A stretch of 64,000 nt of DNA from Lethocerus indicus. Lineage: Eukaryota > Arthropoda > Insecta > Hemiptera > Belostomatidae. This document shows, one piece after another, positions 22,291-34,939 of the stretch. A model generated the notes under the pieces. It was given only the letters and a program-made list of their open reading frames with translations, ran no database searches and was not told where the DNA came from. Position 1 is the first letter of the stretch; every line of letters starts with the position of its first letter. The position numbers were made by a program, and so were the translations under genes. The stretch lies in assembly GCA_019843655.1 (NCBI GenBank), contig JACDQD010000103.1, positions 8,246,001-8,310,000 of the forward strand, read 5' to 3'.

Positions 22291-23340
22291 TGCCGCCTCG
22301 TCTTCGAGTGCTTAAATAAATGTGGCGGCTTGGCGCATTTATCGCCGTCGAATTAGGCGGAAGCGAAAACTAAGGAGACGCAGAGTCGGATTGACTTTCC
22401 TATTCCGTGGGATGTGTCCCGGGTGGTATGAAACGGGTTTGACACCGCCGCAAAGTTCCTCCTCCTCCTATTCCTCCTCCTCCTCCTCCTACTACTTCAT
22501 CTCCTCCCGGTCCTCGGTAGGGACGGAAGTAGCCGACGAAAGACTCTTGGGAGTACACCGGCAGACGCGGCAGACTCTTTCCTGTCCGACTAGTTCGAAT
22601 ACCGCACACGAATCGTATTTCCGAACCCCTTTCCTCTACCCTCCATTCCTTCCCGCATTCGGTTTTCCCGTTTTGATTTTTGTCTACACGTCGGCCGGTC
22701 GTCGCTTTTTTTTGCGTTGCTCAAAAACCGCGCTCCCGATCTAGCCGGGAAATAATAATAATAATTATTGAACGCAATCGATCGGTTCGAGTATGCGTCA
22801 GCGAGAGTGTGCGTGTGAGACTGCCTGGACGATGTAGAAGGGTCCTACACGCGTGAGCTTTTAAATTATGAAAACGTTTGAGTTGTTTATAAAAAGCCGC
22901 GAATGTTAAGAACACATAGTGTTTCCTTTGCAGTTTTCGATTCCGCTTTTGTTTTCTAGTCTTTGTGAACTTGTATGTACATACCTATCTGTGTTTCCTG
23001 TTGTATCGTCTATTAGTTCAGAGCGATACTTCTCTTTACTACTCATCCTTTTCTTCGCTCTTTCATTTTCTGTTCTGTTTTTACAGCTCTTTCTAATCCG
23101 TTTCCGTTTTTATAAAAAACGCGTTCTGTTAAATCGAATCGCAATTTATATTAACGATTATATTTAAATGTGTCAAATAAAGACTGTGATCGGTAATTAA
23201 AAAAAATGAAGAATATTAAGCGCGCGTATAATATTCGAAATATTCGATAATATACGAGATTTAACTAAAATTAATATTAACATTACCTAATGAAATTAAA
23301 ACAAAAAATTAAACGAAGGATCACTTATTGAATCACCTAG

Positions 23341-23402
<62 letters not shown>

Positions 23403-26400
23403 AAAAAATCATAGTTTTAGTAGCGTAGATCACATATTTAAGACGGATGACTTTGTAATGTATGAAAGACACGTGTGCCAAACAGTTTAAATAAAAAAAA
23501 AGAGAACAGCGTGTACACTGTTGGTGAAACTTCGACGGCCGACGCTCGGAGTTGAAACAGCTCAAATTTTCTCATATAATATTCAAATTTGGTGTGTTTA
23601 AAAAATAATTAATGTGTAATTTAAAAAAAAAGCATAGAGTTATAATTATACTGAAAAAAATCAAATTTTAAGGTTGAATTTCAAACAGCATGTACGAAGT
23701 ATGTTATTAAAAGATGTTAGCTACGAGATATTTAATAGATTTAAATTTAATAGCGACTAAGAATTATTATTGATTACCATAATATTAAACAAAAAAAATT
23801 AACTTATCCTCCTTTCCCCTATTTGACAAGCCCTTACTGTAAATAAATGCGTACATATATATCTATATATATTAAAATATATATATACATAATTATATGT
23901 CTTGTGAGGTTTTTATCAACTTGTTTCACCTCCATGGAAGTTATCACATTTATTAACAAGATATACATAACAGCTCACAATACAGTATTTGAACATTTGT
24001 TATAATGTTGTTATTATCATTATCATTATTATTATTAATTATTGTTATTTACTTCTAATCCCCAGAAAAGGATATATTCCGTTTACAATCATATCAGCTG
24101 TACTAAATTAACCGCCGGATAAAGATTTGTAAACGTTTTATGTTATTTGCAATTTTTCAATTGTATCTACAGAATATAAAAAAAATAGCGTCATGTTATC
24201 CAAATTATACACATGTTATTATCGCTCATAGTTTTTTGTTATCGGCAACTTAACCTGGCTCTGTCGGCGACTCGAAAGACACGCTTTACAACTTCATTAA
24301 GTAAATACGACTTTAAGAATTTTACTTTCTTTATCACGGCATACTTGATAAAAGGGAACTCAACGAATCCGTTTTCAGGCTGGCCACCCTGACACGTTAA
24401 GTTGTCGATAATCGTTCTGTATAGTATTATATATATCTACATTTATTAAATTAGCAATACACCACAGAACTGGGTTGAGAGGATATCAAATGTTTGTGAT
24501 AGTTTTCTCGTATTCGTTCACCTTTTTGATATTTAGATGAAAATTGAAAAAAAAAATCAAAAATACAAAACCAAAACTTTCGGGATCACGTCTGCGTCAA
24601 AAGCCAAATTTTTGTCCGGTCTCTTCGGAAAATTTTAGAAACAGTTTTCATCGCATTCATCGTTCATTCGGTATTGCAAAAATGCCGGGGGAAGAAGATC
24701 CTTTTTTTCAATTACGGAAGTTAACCAAATATCTGTCAGTATTAAATTTGTATTTATATTTACGCGATGTCTGACTGAAAGCGGTAGTTGAAGGTTCGTG
24801 TGTATTCGACGATGATTTCGATGTACGGATTTTGATTTCGTTTTGCTTTTCTAATACCCAGTCGAAGATTGAAATACGTACCAGAATATGTCAGAACACG
24901 CGAGTCAATTATACTTAAGTGAAAAGCGAATTTTTAAAGTCGTTAAAATATAAAAAAAAATTAAGAAACTTCGTTACAGGACGATCAGTTAAACACACAG
25001 TAAGAATAAAAATAAAATCGAAACAATCCTTAAAGATTCCTTGACCTACAGAGTCACACTTAAAGAGATAATTACGAAGCATTTTATTTCCGATTTTTCC
25101 TTTTTTTTGAAGTCTTCTAATTAGGAGTTATAATTATTATGATTATTATTATTGTTATTGTATACGTCGTATTGTTATGAATTAACGACAAAATAAAAAT
25201 ATAAAAAATAAAAATAAAATCGTAGTACATCATAGGAAATCTTAAGGACCATGTTGAAAATTCAGTGTAGTCGTCTACGGGTCTTGTTCAATCCTATTTT
25301 AATTACTATAGTCTAGGATTTCTGAAAACAAAAAAAAATAAATTTCCTTATTGGTCATACTCATTAGTTAGTGTTTAATTAAAAATACCTAGATTAAGAT
25401 TAACGAACAAACCACATAGCTTGTTGCAATACAGTTTTATTATTCCTATTAACATACATATATATTTACAGCCATCGTTTAATATGTTAATATGTTCCAG
25501 TTTCTTTTTCTGTGTAAACCTGTTTTGTAAATTAGTGACTTTGTAATTGTTGGACTTAGGCACTTGTCATGTTTCGCTCTTGGTAAATTCAAAGTAATAG
25601 CCGCATAAAATAAAAACTATTGCAATTCTTTACTTTCAGATCTTTTTTTGTAAGAGACATTTATTTATTGTGAAGTATTGTTCTATACAGTTTATTTTGT
25701 TTTTGTTTTTCTAATTTTCAGTGATATTTATCGATTTATACGAAGTGCACAGGTACGTGTGTATGTCAATTGAAAGTGTATTTATCATATAAAGGAATAT
25801 TCTTGGTTGTCTTCGTGAAACTTATTCGATTGTGTTGATTATATATAGAAACTGTACAAGTAAAACGCCAAAGATTGGGGAAGAAAAAAATCATGTAGCT
25901 TAGTTTTAGAAAATTACTTAAAAATTGTTTAAAAATTGTTCTATAACCGAAAAACATTATTGTAAAATTATAATTTAAGCTTTTTATCAATAAAAAAAAT
26001 GTTTGTTTTCTCGAAAAATCATCTCAGTTTAAATGGCCGATTGACATTTGTTTTTACTCACTCGACAGAAGTTATAACAAAAATTTACAGAACACGAAAA
26101 TAGTTTTTTAGCCATTCTTCTCAAACAACATTTAAAAATCTCTACTTTGTACTGAAAGAGGTATAGGGTTTAAAGTTTCTTTCGAAATTCAATGTTAGCT
26201 CATTTTATCGGATGAAAACATCGTAAATAGATTTAAAAAACGATTAATAAATTTGTCATTTGTGATTCACATATTATTATACACATATATACGTATAAAC
26301 ATAATTATAATAGCGAAATAAAATGTTAAAAGAAGAAATATTGCGTGGCTGACAACAAAGTTGAGGCAATTTTTTGAGGTCTTTTAAATTCAGGAGATTA

Positions 26401-27461
26401 TTACACGGAGGAAATGAAAAAAATAAGTAATAATAATAATAAATAATAATCATTGTAATGCCGAACGAAAACGTACGACTGGCTCTGGTGTTGACCGGCG
26501 TGCGTTTTATCATTTGTAGCGAGGGAACCAGTTACAGTGTACATAAAATAGGGTTTACAGTAACAAAAAAAAAATATGTGCGTGTGTGTGCTCTCATAAT
26601 TGAGAATGGTCAGAGAAAAATTTGAAAGCTTTAAAAAGAAATTTTAAAATGTGGTAAATGAATAAAAAGGTAATGAAATATTTTTGCGTTCGATTTAATT
26701 TCCAATCCCTTCATCCCTTTATTTTTTCCCATTAATTACTGTAAACCACAAAGCTGCAATTAAAGAATATCCGTTTTCCGGAAAAATTCCATTTTCCTGT
26801 TCCCGGGTTCACTAATGATCTCCTCTAATATCAGATGTTATCCTTCAATTGGAATTGGATAATTTCATATTCCAACAGATATATTGTCGAAATTTACAGT
26901 AACTGTGAGGTTTGTAAATGTGCATATTTCTGGCTAAAGGACAGATTTGGTTTCAATTAATTTACACTGTACTGGGCATTAGACTGATTAAAAAAACAAA
27001 AACGAAACCTTACTGGCATTATCGCAGTCCCAGTGCGTTGTTATACAGTGTTGTTATACTTTTCGATATTAACCGACCAGTAAAGCGGTATGTGTCAGGA
27101 AAGAAAAGACACGTTTAATTTGAGGACTCTGAGGACATATTTGATATTGATTCGTATAGAAGGTAAGTGTGTTCATCGATTCGTGAGAGGAAAATGACGG
27201 CGGGAATGGGCCGGGGGGGGTTCTGAGTGTGAGTCGCAGCAGGCAGTATTGAGAGCAGAACTCTCGCAAATGCCAACCGAAGTGGAGAATCAAAAGAAAA
27301 AAAGTGTTCATCGATAGTATAACCCGATGATGTCTCCAACATCATGCTTCAGAAATGTTAATGTACCCCGCTTCGGACGATCCAGAACGGTCCGGCTCCG
27401 TCTGTATTGAAGGCGAAAGGTTTTTAAAAAGAATTAAAATTCCTTTGGTTATTATTTTTGT
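22291..27461. other. Intergenic region between sif and the cuticle-type gene
   Basis: About 5 kb of AT-rich DNA with (AT)n at 23343-23397, ATT-rich runs near 24010-24050 and a TCC tract at 22445-22508. No convincing gene on either strand. Its first part may still be sif 3' UTR. Confidence 0.6.
23343..23397. repeat. (AT)n microsatellite
   Basis: About 27 uninterrupted AT units. Confidence 0.95.
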
Positions 27462-27467
27462 TTTATT
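27462..27467 (-). terminator. Poly(A) signal AATAAA of the cuticle-type gene
   Basis: AATAAA on the - strand 34 bases after the TGA at 27501, giving a very short 3' UTR. Confidence 0.65.
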
Positions 27468-27500
27468 TTAAAGCATTGAAGGTGTAGAGGAGGGGTGGGT

Positions 27501-29068
27501 TCAGATGAGATGGAGGGCCGGTATAGCGTGGGCCGCAATGACGGGTTGGTGGTGGACCACAGCGGGCGCTGTATAGTGTACCGCTTTGACCGGTACCGGT
27601 ACACTCCTGTAGACGTACTCGGTCTGCTGGACGGTCACCGGCTGCTTGACGACCTCCACTTCGGCGGGGGCCACGTTCACCTTGGGCAGAAGAACGGCGG
27701 GCAGAATTGGGCTCGCGCAGCTGACAGCTACGGCGGCCAAAACCAGAACGATCTGCAAGCAAAAACGAACCGCCGAGCGTTTATAGCAATTGAAAATAAT
27801 TACGGTTAATACCCGTACGAAACCAGCGAGAGGAGACAGAAACACACGAAATCTACGGTATTCCGAACCTCGCAAACCACAAAACAGGTATTAACCGTTA
27901 GTTTAACCCGTTTTGTGGTCTGCGAGGGGTTGGAAGACCGTAGATTTCGTGTGTCATCTCACTGGTTTTGTCCTAGCGCGGTCATAGAAAAAGACCACTA
28001 TATTAACTATTCTATGAATTTTATGCATTTGCGAACCTCTCAGTTTCGTCAAAATCCCACAGAATGTTAAAAGAAACTACAGAACACACATACTTTCTTA
28101 CACATTTTAATGTACCGTATAAAAATCGAAAGTGGGCAAGTGAAAATTTCTATTAACAGGTATTATATCCAAGTCTATTTGTAGAAGGATTTCGGAGGCG
28201 AAAGCGTTCGGAGTTACATGATAAAATTAATGTAAGAACACATATTAAGATAAAACGTCAAGCAAATTAGAATAGTCCCGGCTCCAAAGTCAAAACACAC
28301 GATATTAGAAAAAACAGAAATATTTAATTCAGTTAAAGTAGTCGAAATTTATTTTTCGCGAAATTGTTTGCGTTTGAACTAAGGAGCGTAAAAACAATAT
28401 ATTATTCGTAATAATTTTTTTCCTTTTAAGTGTTCGGAAGCGAGAAAAAAATGCCAACAGGGCGTTGGCTCCTCCGCCCCAACCTTGACTCTGGCCGAGG
28501 TCGGCTCCTGTTTTCATTCGAGGTTCTCGAAGTCCTCCAGCGTTGACCTCAAAACGGACCGATTACCTTCCCCGGCATCAATTCCTCGCGAAATTAGCCC
28601 GCCGTTTTGAACAATTTCGGACAATTCGACATTCGATCTGCCGGTAGCCTCGAATAAAATATCTTTCGCGGGAGAAAGCGTACTTCTTACAATTCGTTTA
28701 ACTAATTTAATTCACCGTTTCATGTCAAATTTATCGGTCTTTATACATTCGAATGAAAGCTTAAAAATATAATACCTAACCTACCCAAACCCGAATAATC
28801 AGGAAAAGTAAAAATAATCCGAAAGTAATGTGGCCAGGATCATATGATGTCGATGGAGGTTTTTCTTAATATAAACTGTTAAATTACTTTATTTAATAAT
28901 CAGTGATTAAATTTACAGTATTTGTAGTTCTAGAAAACAATGCACACGCGTTATAATTATGACGATTCCAGCGATCTTACGATAATTTGAGCCGTCCGTA
29001 ATTGTTAACAGACTGAAATGAGCGTAAAACATATAATGCCTGGTGTATATACTTACGACGGCTTGCAT
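27501..29068 (-). CDS. Small secreted cuticle-type protein, two exons, 87 aa
   Basis: The - strand exons are 29057-29068 (ATG CAA GCC GTC, MQAV; donor GTAAGT) and 27501-27752 (acceptor gcttgcag; stop TGA at 27501-27503). Joined in phase they give 87 residues. MQAVIVLVLAAVAVSCA is a signal peptide with a likely cut near SCA/SP. The mature part is rich in Ala, Val, Pro and His, with a Y-R-S-V-P-V-P-V patch and a repeated AHAIPALH-like end. No chitin-binding Rebers-Riddiford consensus is present. The signal-peptide intron, secretion and Ala/Val/Pro composition suggest a low-complexity structural cuticle protein. The family assignment is inference; other small secreted proteins are possible. A TATA box and a poly(A) signal support a real compact gene. 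Confidence 0.78.
27753..29056 (-). other. Intron of the cuticle-type gene
   Basis: 1.3 kb, bounded by GTAAGT and AG on the - strand. It carries the paired hairpin repeat at 27813-27972. No other exon was supported. Confidence 0.7.
27813..27972. repeat. Hairpin repeat, two approximately 65-bp inverted arms
   Basis: Left arm 27813-27888 contains GAGACAGAAACACACGAAAT and CTACGGTATTCCGAACCTCG. The right arm 27907-27972 is its imperfect reverse complement, with GGTCTGCGAGGGGTTGGAAG and CCGTAGATTTCGTGTGTC. The loop is about 18 bases. Related copies occur at about 530-600, 12195-12255, 36168-36262 and 36998-37068, so this is a dispersed family, most likely a MITE or other foldback element. Confidence 0.8.
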
Positions 29069-29156
29069 GTTTGTTGGTAAGGGAACTCTTCGACAGACTC
29101 AATCGAATGCTCTGGACGAAGCTAACTCTGTGCACACGCTCGTGGGTTATAGGCCG

Positions 29157-29166
29157 CCTATATATA
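29157..29166 (-). promoter_or_regulatory. TATA box of the cuticle-type gene
   Basis: GGTATATATAG on the - strand, about 90 bases upstream of the ATG at 29068. Transcription would start near 29130, leaving a 5' UTR of about 60 bases. The distance to the start codon and the strong TATA match are typical of insect cuticle genes. Confidence 0.6.
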
Positions 29167-29169
29167 CCG

Positions 29170-31850
29170 GCCCGGACACCGGCCACGCCCCACACCTTGA
29201 CAAGGTCGCAGCGGTGGAACAGGCTCTTGAGACTTCCGCCTCCTTATTTTCGGGTTGAGACGAGGCCCGAACATATACAACGCGGACGTCCGCCCAAAAT
29301 AACATAATCGAAAATGCTTATAACAGTGTGAAATTCTGTATGCCGTCCGATGAAAACTTAAGTTGTAAGTTCTAACAAAAAGTTTAGTCATAAAATTAAG
29401 TCAAAAATTGCTTAAAAACTAACATTATTATTACATCCACAACAACTTAGTTTATAATTTAAATTCATTTAATCTCCTATTTGGTGTCATTAAGATGGAC
29501 CGGTTTGCCCTCCATTCATCACAAACTGTAACAATGGCTGTGAAGTGATATTTTAATTTTCAATGAATTATATTAACGCATATGAACTGTGTACAGTTGT
29601 TTTTAAACGTCCCCTGTTCAAATCGTATCTCATTTTCAATTATTAGAAATATGAAATGTAAACTTACACAATTTATAATAATTATACAATTTAAAACATA
29701 TTGTTATTGTACAAAAGGGGAGGGGCGTAGAATACAAATTTGAATTTATAAAGCTATCCTTCTTAAACTATAGACCGGTTTTCGCGGGTGCGGCCCAATA
29801 ACTTTGGAACACGATCTGTTATACGCCCGCTGGTGAACCTACATTGAAAAAACCGGACACCCGATATTATGACTCACACGGCAAATATACAACGTCCCGC
29901 CTAAATGTCACGACAAAGGAGCTGAGAGTTTAAAATTTATAATCTAATACATGTAGATAATTTATGTATACATTTTATTAAACGCATGTGACGTATTGAT
30001 GCAACAATTGAATGTTAATATCAGGAAATAACTGTGACTGGAAAGTCGTCTTGCGGTCGTATTTTTTTTCTTTATCCTTTCCATGTTTATTTACACAGTG
30101 ATATTGCTACTGTCACTGACATAAAATAGAAGGGAAAAAATAGTTTCAATACATAACTAAACAAAAACCGCTGTGATGATGAGAGGAATAAATTAATAAA
30201 TATCATTATTTTCAAAGCAGTTTCGTCAATATTTGACGATTGGGTCCAATCTCGGGCTGATAAGTGAGTATTACCTCAATCAGTGTTATATTACAAAGCG
30301 CAGATTACAGCCTCCTTAACAGGGAGGTGATCATGACGGAGGTTATCTTGTGGTTGTTTCTTTTAACTGTTTTTCGTCAGACCGAAAACAACGCTAACAA
30401 AAAAAAAGAAGTGCACACCGAGACCGAGATATCATGTTTTCGAACCCAACTGACAATGCGGATTCGGCCTGCAATATTTCTCGTGGACAATTTCATTGTT
30501 AATTCGACAACAAGATGACATTTATATTATCTAATTCTCAATTATTCTGGCTAAAAAGACAAAACTTGGATTTTCTGTTATCGATTACCATTTATGTGAC
30601 AAACATCAATGAAATAAAACATTTTTTTCTTCGATAAATAAATAATATGCCATTTTTTATGTCGTTATTAATTTTATTTAATTCTTTCACTGTTTTATGG
30701 AACTGAAATCCATATATCATATATATAGTAGAATGTATTGTAGCACATTTTCGGTAGAAATAAATAAACAAATAAGTTATGAATGAATACTGTCCGAAAA
30801 AATTATTCCGGTTAAAGTGTTTTTATTCTCGAATTGTCAAGGACCTTCGGGTGCGCTTGAGCTGACCTCGAAAATCTAGCGCTTTGAAGCGACCGGATTA
30901 CATCAGTTGGTTCGCCTACGGATTTTGCTTTTTATTCGTTTCGATATTTCAGAGATCGGCCGATCTGTAGAAAAAACCTGGCTTAGCGGAAAATGTGTGA
31001 TTACTTTAGACTTCAGACTTAGCGAACGCCAGCATTACAGCTCACACGAGGACTGTAAAATAATAGCACTTAATTTTTGTTTGGGAAATTCTATTTTCAA
31101 TTTGATTTAAATCTCACCATTAAAATAAATTTCGGCAATGGTCATCCACATTTTAGGATTTCTCGATAAGAAATGAGTTCGTACCATTTTCCCTATGGTT
31201 TGTAATGCTCGAATATTTATCAAGAACACTTGTTCACAACAATAGATTGGGACAATTAGTTACTATATTAACGGCGCCCCAAAGATGGCGATTTTTGGAT
31301 TAATTTTAACTCAACAATTATTTGTACCATAAAACCAGATTGAGCTCATTTCATTTACATTACTGTCATGAAAGCACTTGTAACATATGACCACTTGACA
31401 TACAAGCTATTATTCTGTACAATTTTTTCTACCTCTCTAGTTTGTTGGTATCTCGCTTATCTTTAACAGTGGATTGTTTAACTGGTAATAAAATTGTAAT
31501 TAAGATAACGACGTCATGATTGTATTGGGCAGTATTTCAAAATGTACTCTAATGATGAGAATACGAATAGCAAATGATTCCTAGAAATATATTTTTATAT
31601 TAATAGTAATACTAATTATTATTAATTAATACTAATTAAGAATACTAAAGTGTAACTGAATGCTGATAACTAACAAAGAGGGAAATCAAAAGATTATGAA
31701 TTTATATTTTGGTTAAATTTATCTCCAAATGTGTATTATTCAATTTAAAATGAATACATTTTTAAAGTATTACAATCCGCATAAAATAAAAAAAAAGTTC
31801 TCAATATAACTGCATGGATAGTGTTGATGCGGCCACTGCTAGTTGCAGAA
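29170..31850. other. Intergenic region, no gene seen
   Basis: AT-rich DNA upstream of the cuticle-type gene. Short frames (for example 30264-30518) lack homology, a Kozak-like context or splice partners. No repeat family recognised. Confidence 0.6.
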
Positions 31851-31854
31851 ATCA

Positions 31855-31871
31855 CCACTAGATGGCAGCAC
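31855..31871 (+). promoter_or_regulatory. CTCF-like motif
   Basis: CCACTAGATGGCAGCAC fits the established CTCF consensus CCASYAGRKGGCRSY at every position. It lies 18 bp left of the MITE. Binding is inferred. Confidence 0.5.
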
Positions 31872-31888
31872 ATGACGATAACTTAGCG

Positions 31889-32266
31889 AATGCCAAATGA
31901 GCGACCTCCTTGCATCTCATGTTCTCCTAATACAAATCCTGATATTTCTCCCAAACCAAAAAGTTGAAATTTTAAATTATCATCCGCTATTTCATCGGTT
32001 AATTGGCCTGTTTAACGTAAGAAAAATAAGCCTTTTATTCAAAATAAAGGGACAAAACTTTATATTAATGCACGGTTTTTAGTTATTAAATTGTATTTTC
32101 CTTTTTAATTAACACGTTGGAAGCCTTTAAAGATTCATTTATTAACAAAATAACAAAAAATCGGCAGATATATTGATATAAAAATTTCAACTTCTTGGTT
32201 TGGGAGAAATACCAGGATTTGTATTAGGAGAACATGAGATGCAAGGAGGTCGCTCATTTCGCATTT
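31889..32266. mobile_element. MITE with about 81-bp terminal inverted repeats
   Basis: The left arm starts at 31889 and includes GAGCGACCTCCTTGCATCTC and ATGTTCTCCTAATACAAATC. The right arm (about 32181-32266) is its reverse complement with about three mismatches. The AT-rich middle of about 205 bp has no transposase frame. No clear target-site duplication was seen, so superfamily is unknown. The few mismatches mean recent insertion or selection on the foldback. Confidence 0.88.
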
Positions 32267-32283
32267 TTCTAAGTTTCCGTCAA

Positions 32284-32417
32284 TTGCTGCCCTCTGGCGG
32301 AAATTTCCCACACTACTAGCCGCTACCGGCTTTCGTAACGGTCCGCCACCTGGCGGCCATTTTTCAAACTACTAGCGCCGTGTCAAAATTCCCCGTGCAG
32401 TGCTGCCCCCTTGCGGA
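32284..32417 (-). promoter_or_regulatory. Three CTCF-like motifs in a degenerate tandem repeat
   Basis: On the - strand: CCGCCAGAGGGCAGCAA (32284-32300), GCCGCCAGGTGGCGGAC (32341-32357) and CCGCAAGGGGGCAGCACTG (32396-32414). Each sits in a unit that also contains a GGAAATTTCCC-like or CCATTTTT block and ACTACTAGC. The three units lie 55-60 bp apart. Consensus comparison was by eye. Confidence 0.5.
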
Positions 32418-32419
32418 AA

Positions 32420-34939
32420 TTTCCCGAACTAAAACTCTATTATATTCGGTTAGTCTGAATTAAACAATTGAATGAATTTATGCCTAATTTTTCATTTGGA
32501 ATAATATAATTTCATTCCCAATTATCTTCTGTTTCAATATACTGGTTTGATAGCAGTCTAAATTGTTTTTTGGCTAATGGAGGTGGCAGAAAGTAAAAAG
32601 AGATCAAATTAGGCAAGATAATTTGAATGGTGCCTATGTTCTCCAATAGTGAACGATCTTGAAGAGCTCACTTACCTATCACGTTTTATTTAAAGAATAA
32701 AAGATTTAACGATATAATGGAAAGCTCAATTGAGTTGTGGGAGCCGGCTCGTTAATCGTTTGTTGGGCCGTGAATGAGCTTTTAACGACGGCCCGGGGAC
32801 CGTTTTAATCGGCTGAATTGTACAACAGGATCGGTCGAGTCCTATCGGTTCCAGGGGTATTAATTAGTGGAAGTGGGCAACGAGTTAGCGGACAATTAAC
32901 GCCAAGTAAAGGCAAATTAAAATTGGAGTCGGAAGGCGCGGAATTGGCGGACATCGTAAATCACGGTGAAGGCTGCGGGCCCAGCCGAAAAATATTCAAT
33001 TACAGTAATCGCGTGTAACTAGCAATAGATTTTACTAACGATTTGTTGGATCTTTGTTGTTTTATTCACAAATTCTCGAAGGGCGAAGGAAACACTCATG
33101 TGACAAACAATAGTGGGATGGAAGAGAAAAATCACTGATTAAACCTTTCGAAATTTAAAATTTAAAAAACGTTTTGTTATTATCATATTTTTAATGAATA
33201 AACATTTTTGTATTGGTATAAGCGTAACATGGAGGCGAAACCGCGTTGGAAAATCGCGTATTTTCAACCATTTCTGCGGTCTTTAAAATTCATCATTATT
33301 TTGGTCGTTCTTATTCTTTATTCACATACGTGTGATTCTTGAAGAAAGTTTGCTATTACAGCAGTCTCTCTGGTATTCCAAAAGAATTAAAGTTTACGAC
33401 TCTAAAAATTTAAACACGTCCATCCCCTTTAATTCCATATACCTCTCTCCGACCCTTACGGCCCTTCAATCAAATATAAAACTATTTATTTACCTATCGA
33501 GGGTGAGGGGATTACCGACTGTTTGGAGATTTAAAATTGACTTTGTACTACACAAATAAATAAAAAGTAAAAACAGTAGAACAATTAGCGACAGCTTAAA
33601 ATGTATAATGAAGTTTATCATGGTGGATGCGATTTTATTTGTTCCTATGGCCGCGAGGGTTCGGGATGACATTGTTCTGGATGATATAGTCCTAATCTAC
33701 ATTGGATTGGGCTTCTCGCCATCTCCCTTAGCGTTCCAGTAGTAAAATAGTGGCAGTTAAAACGAGACCATGTTTGGTGGTAAAATTCAGGAGTTCTTTG
33801 AATCTCCGTTGCTTCCAATTCAGAATAAAAATGATCTCCTATTGTAATAATTATTGGGATCCACACTCAATTTTTAATGTCAGCGTTTCACACGGGTACT
33901 GTCCATGTGTGGGCTAGATGTTTTCGCTCTGTCTACAATAACAGTTAAGAGATAGTATTGTTTTCGTCCTTGGCCGGGGACATATGGCGGACACTGGAAT
34001 TGTGTCCGCCTCAAGATTTATTAACTGGCCAATTTAAAGCCATTTAACCCCCGCCATGCGATTCACTCCGTAATTAGAATTCACCAGTCCACGAAAAACC
34101 CCCCCGGAGCGGACCCCGGTACGCTTCGAGAGCCGTTCGCGCTACCCCTTCGTCGATTTCAGAATGCGTATCAAAAACTCCGCTTTACTACTTCTTGCGT
34201 AGACATTAAAGTTCCTCGCCGGGCGATATATTTTATTTATTTGAATATTCAGTTTGATATGTACTGGCAATTTGTTACGGACTGCTACTAACGGTGATGA
34301 GAAGTTCAAATCGTCGAGTGATGATTTTAATCATCGTCGAAATTGCCATTTTAATTTAGTCCCAGTAAAGGGAAAGAGAGTGTCGTTAATTACGGGCCGC
34401 GCTACTAATCTAACGCCCACAGCGGGACACGTGCCTCATTCTTCAATTGTAATTTTCATCTTTTTTTTCCCTCCCCCAAATTCGAGAATTTCGCCTCCGG
34501 AATTCCGGTACGACCCAGTTACACCAGATTAGAACGATGAATTGGATCTGCTGTCATATATGTATACACAATTTTTTTTTCCCCGCTTTCCTCCAAAGGC
34601 CGGCGGACGGGGTGGCATGCCCGCCCGGGATGAGAGACAGACCGGAATCGAATTTCACCAGCCGGCTAATTGGGGTCAGTTGAATTATAAGCGTGAGAGG
34701 CCGCGGCGAGGGGGAGAGGGGAAATGACATAACTGAAATGGAGACGTCCGCGTTGAGACGCCCCCGCCGAAACAGGAATTAACACTGGGGCTGAACCCTA
34801 ATGTCCATACTTTGTTGTTGATACTCCATCTTAAACTCGAGCACACTATATTCCATTTATCATATCTGATATTCCTCTTACTTATTTTTCATTCCCCATC
34901 TCGAATTATTCCCGAGAATCCGTTTCTGTTTCATTTCAG
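32420..34939. other. Intergenic region, no gene seen
   Basis: AT-rich DNA with GC-rich patches at 32760-33000 and 34050-34140. Open frames are short and unrecognised, including a 73-codon - strand frame at 33645-33866. Confidence 0.6.

Noticed and set aside
22322..22744. 140-codon + frame, Arg- and Ser-rich
   Set aside because: Ser run comes from the TCC microsatellite and no splice or homology support exists.
30264..30518. 84-codon + frame with a hydrophobic stretch (MTEVILWLFLLTVF)
   Set aside because: Looks like a signal peptide but the rest is not recognisable, and there is no promoter, poly(A) or partner exon.
33645..33866. 73-codon - strand frame
   Set aside because: Compositionally plausible but no recognised motif; could be an eroded transposon piece.
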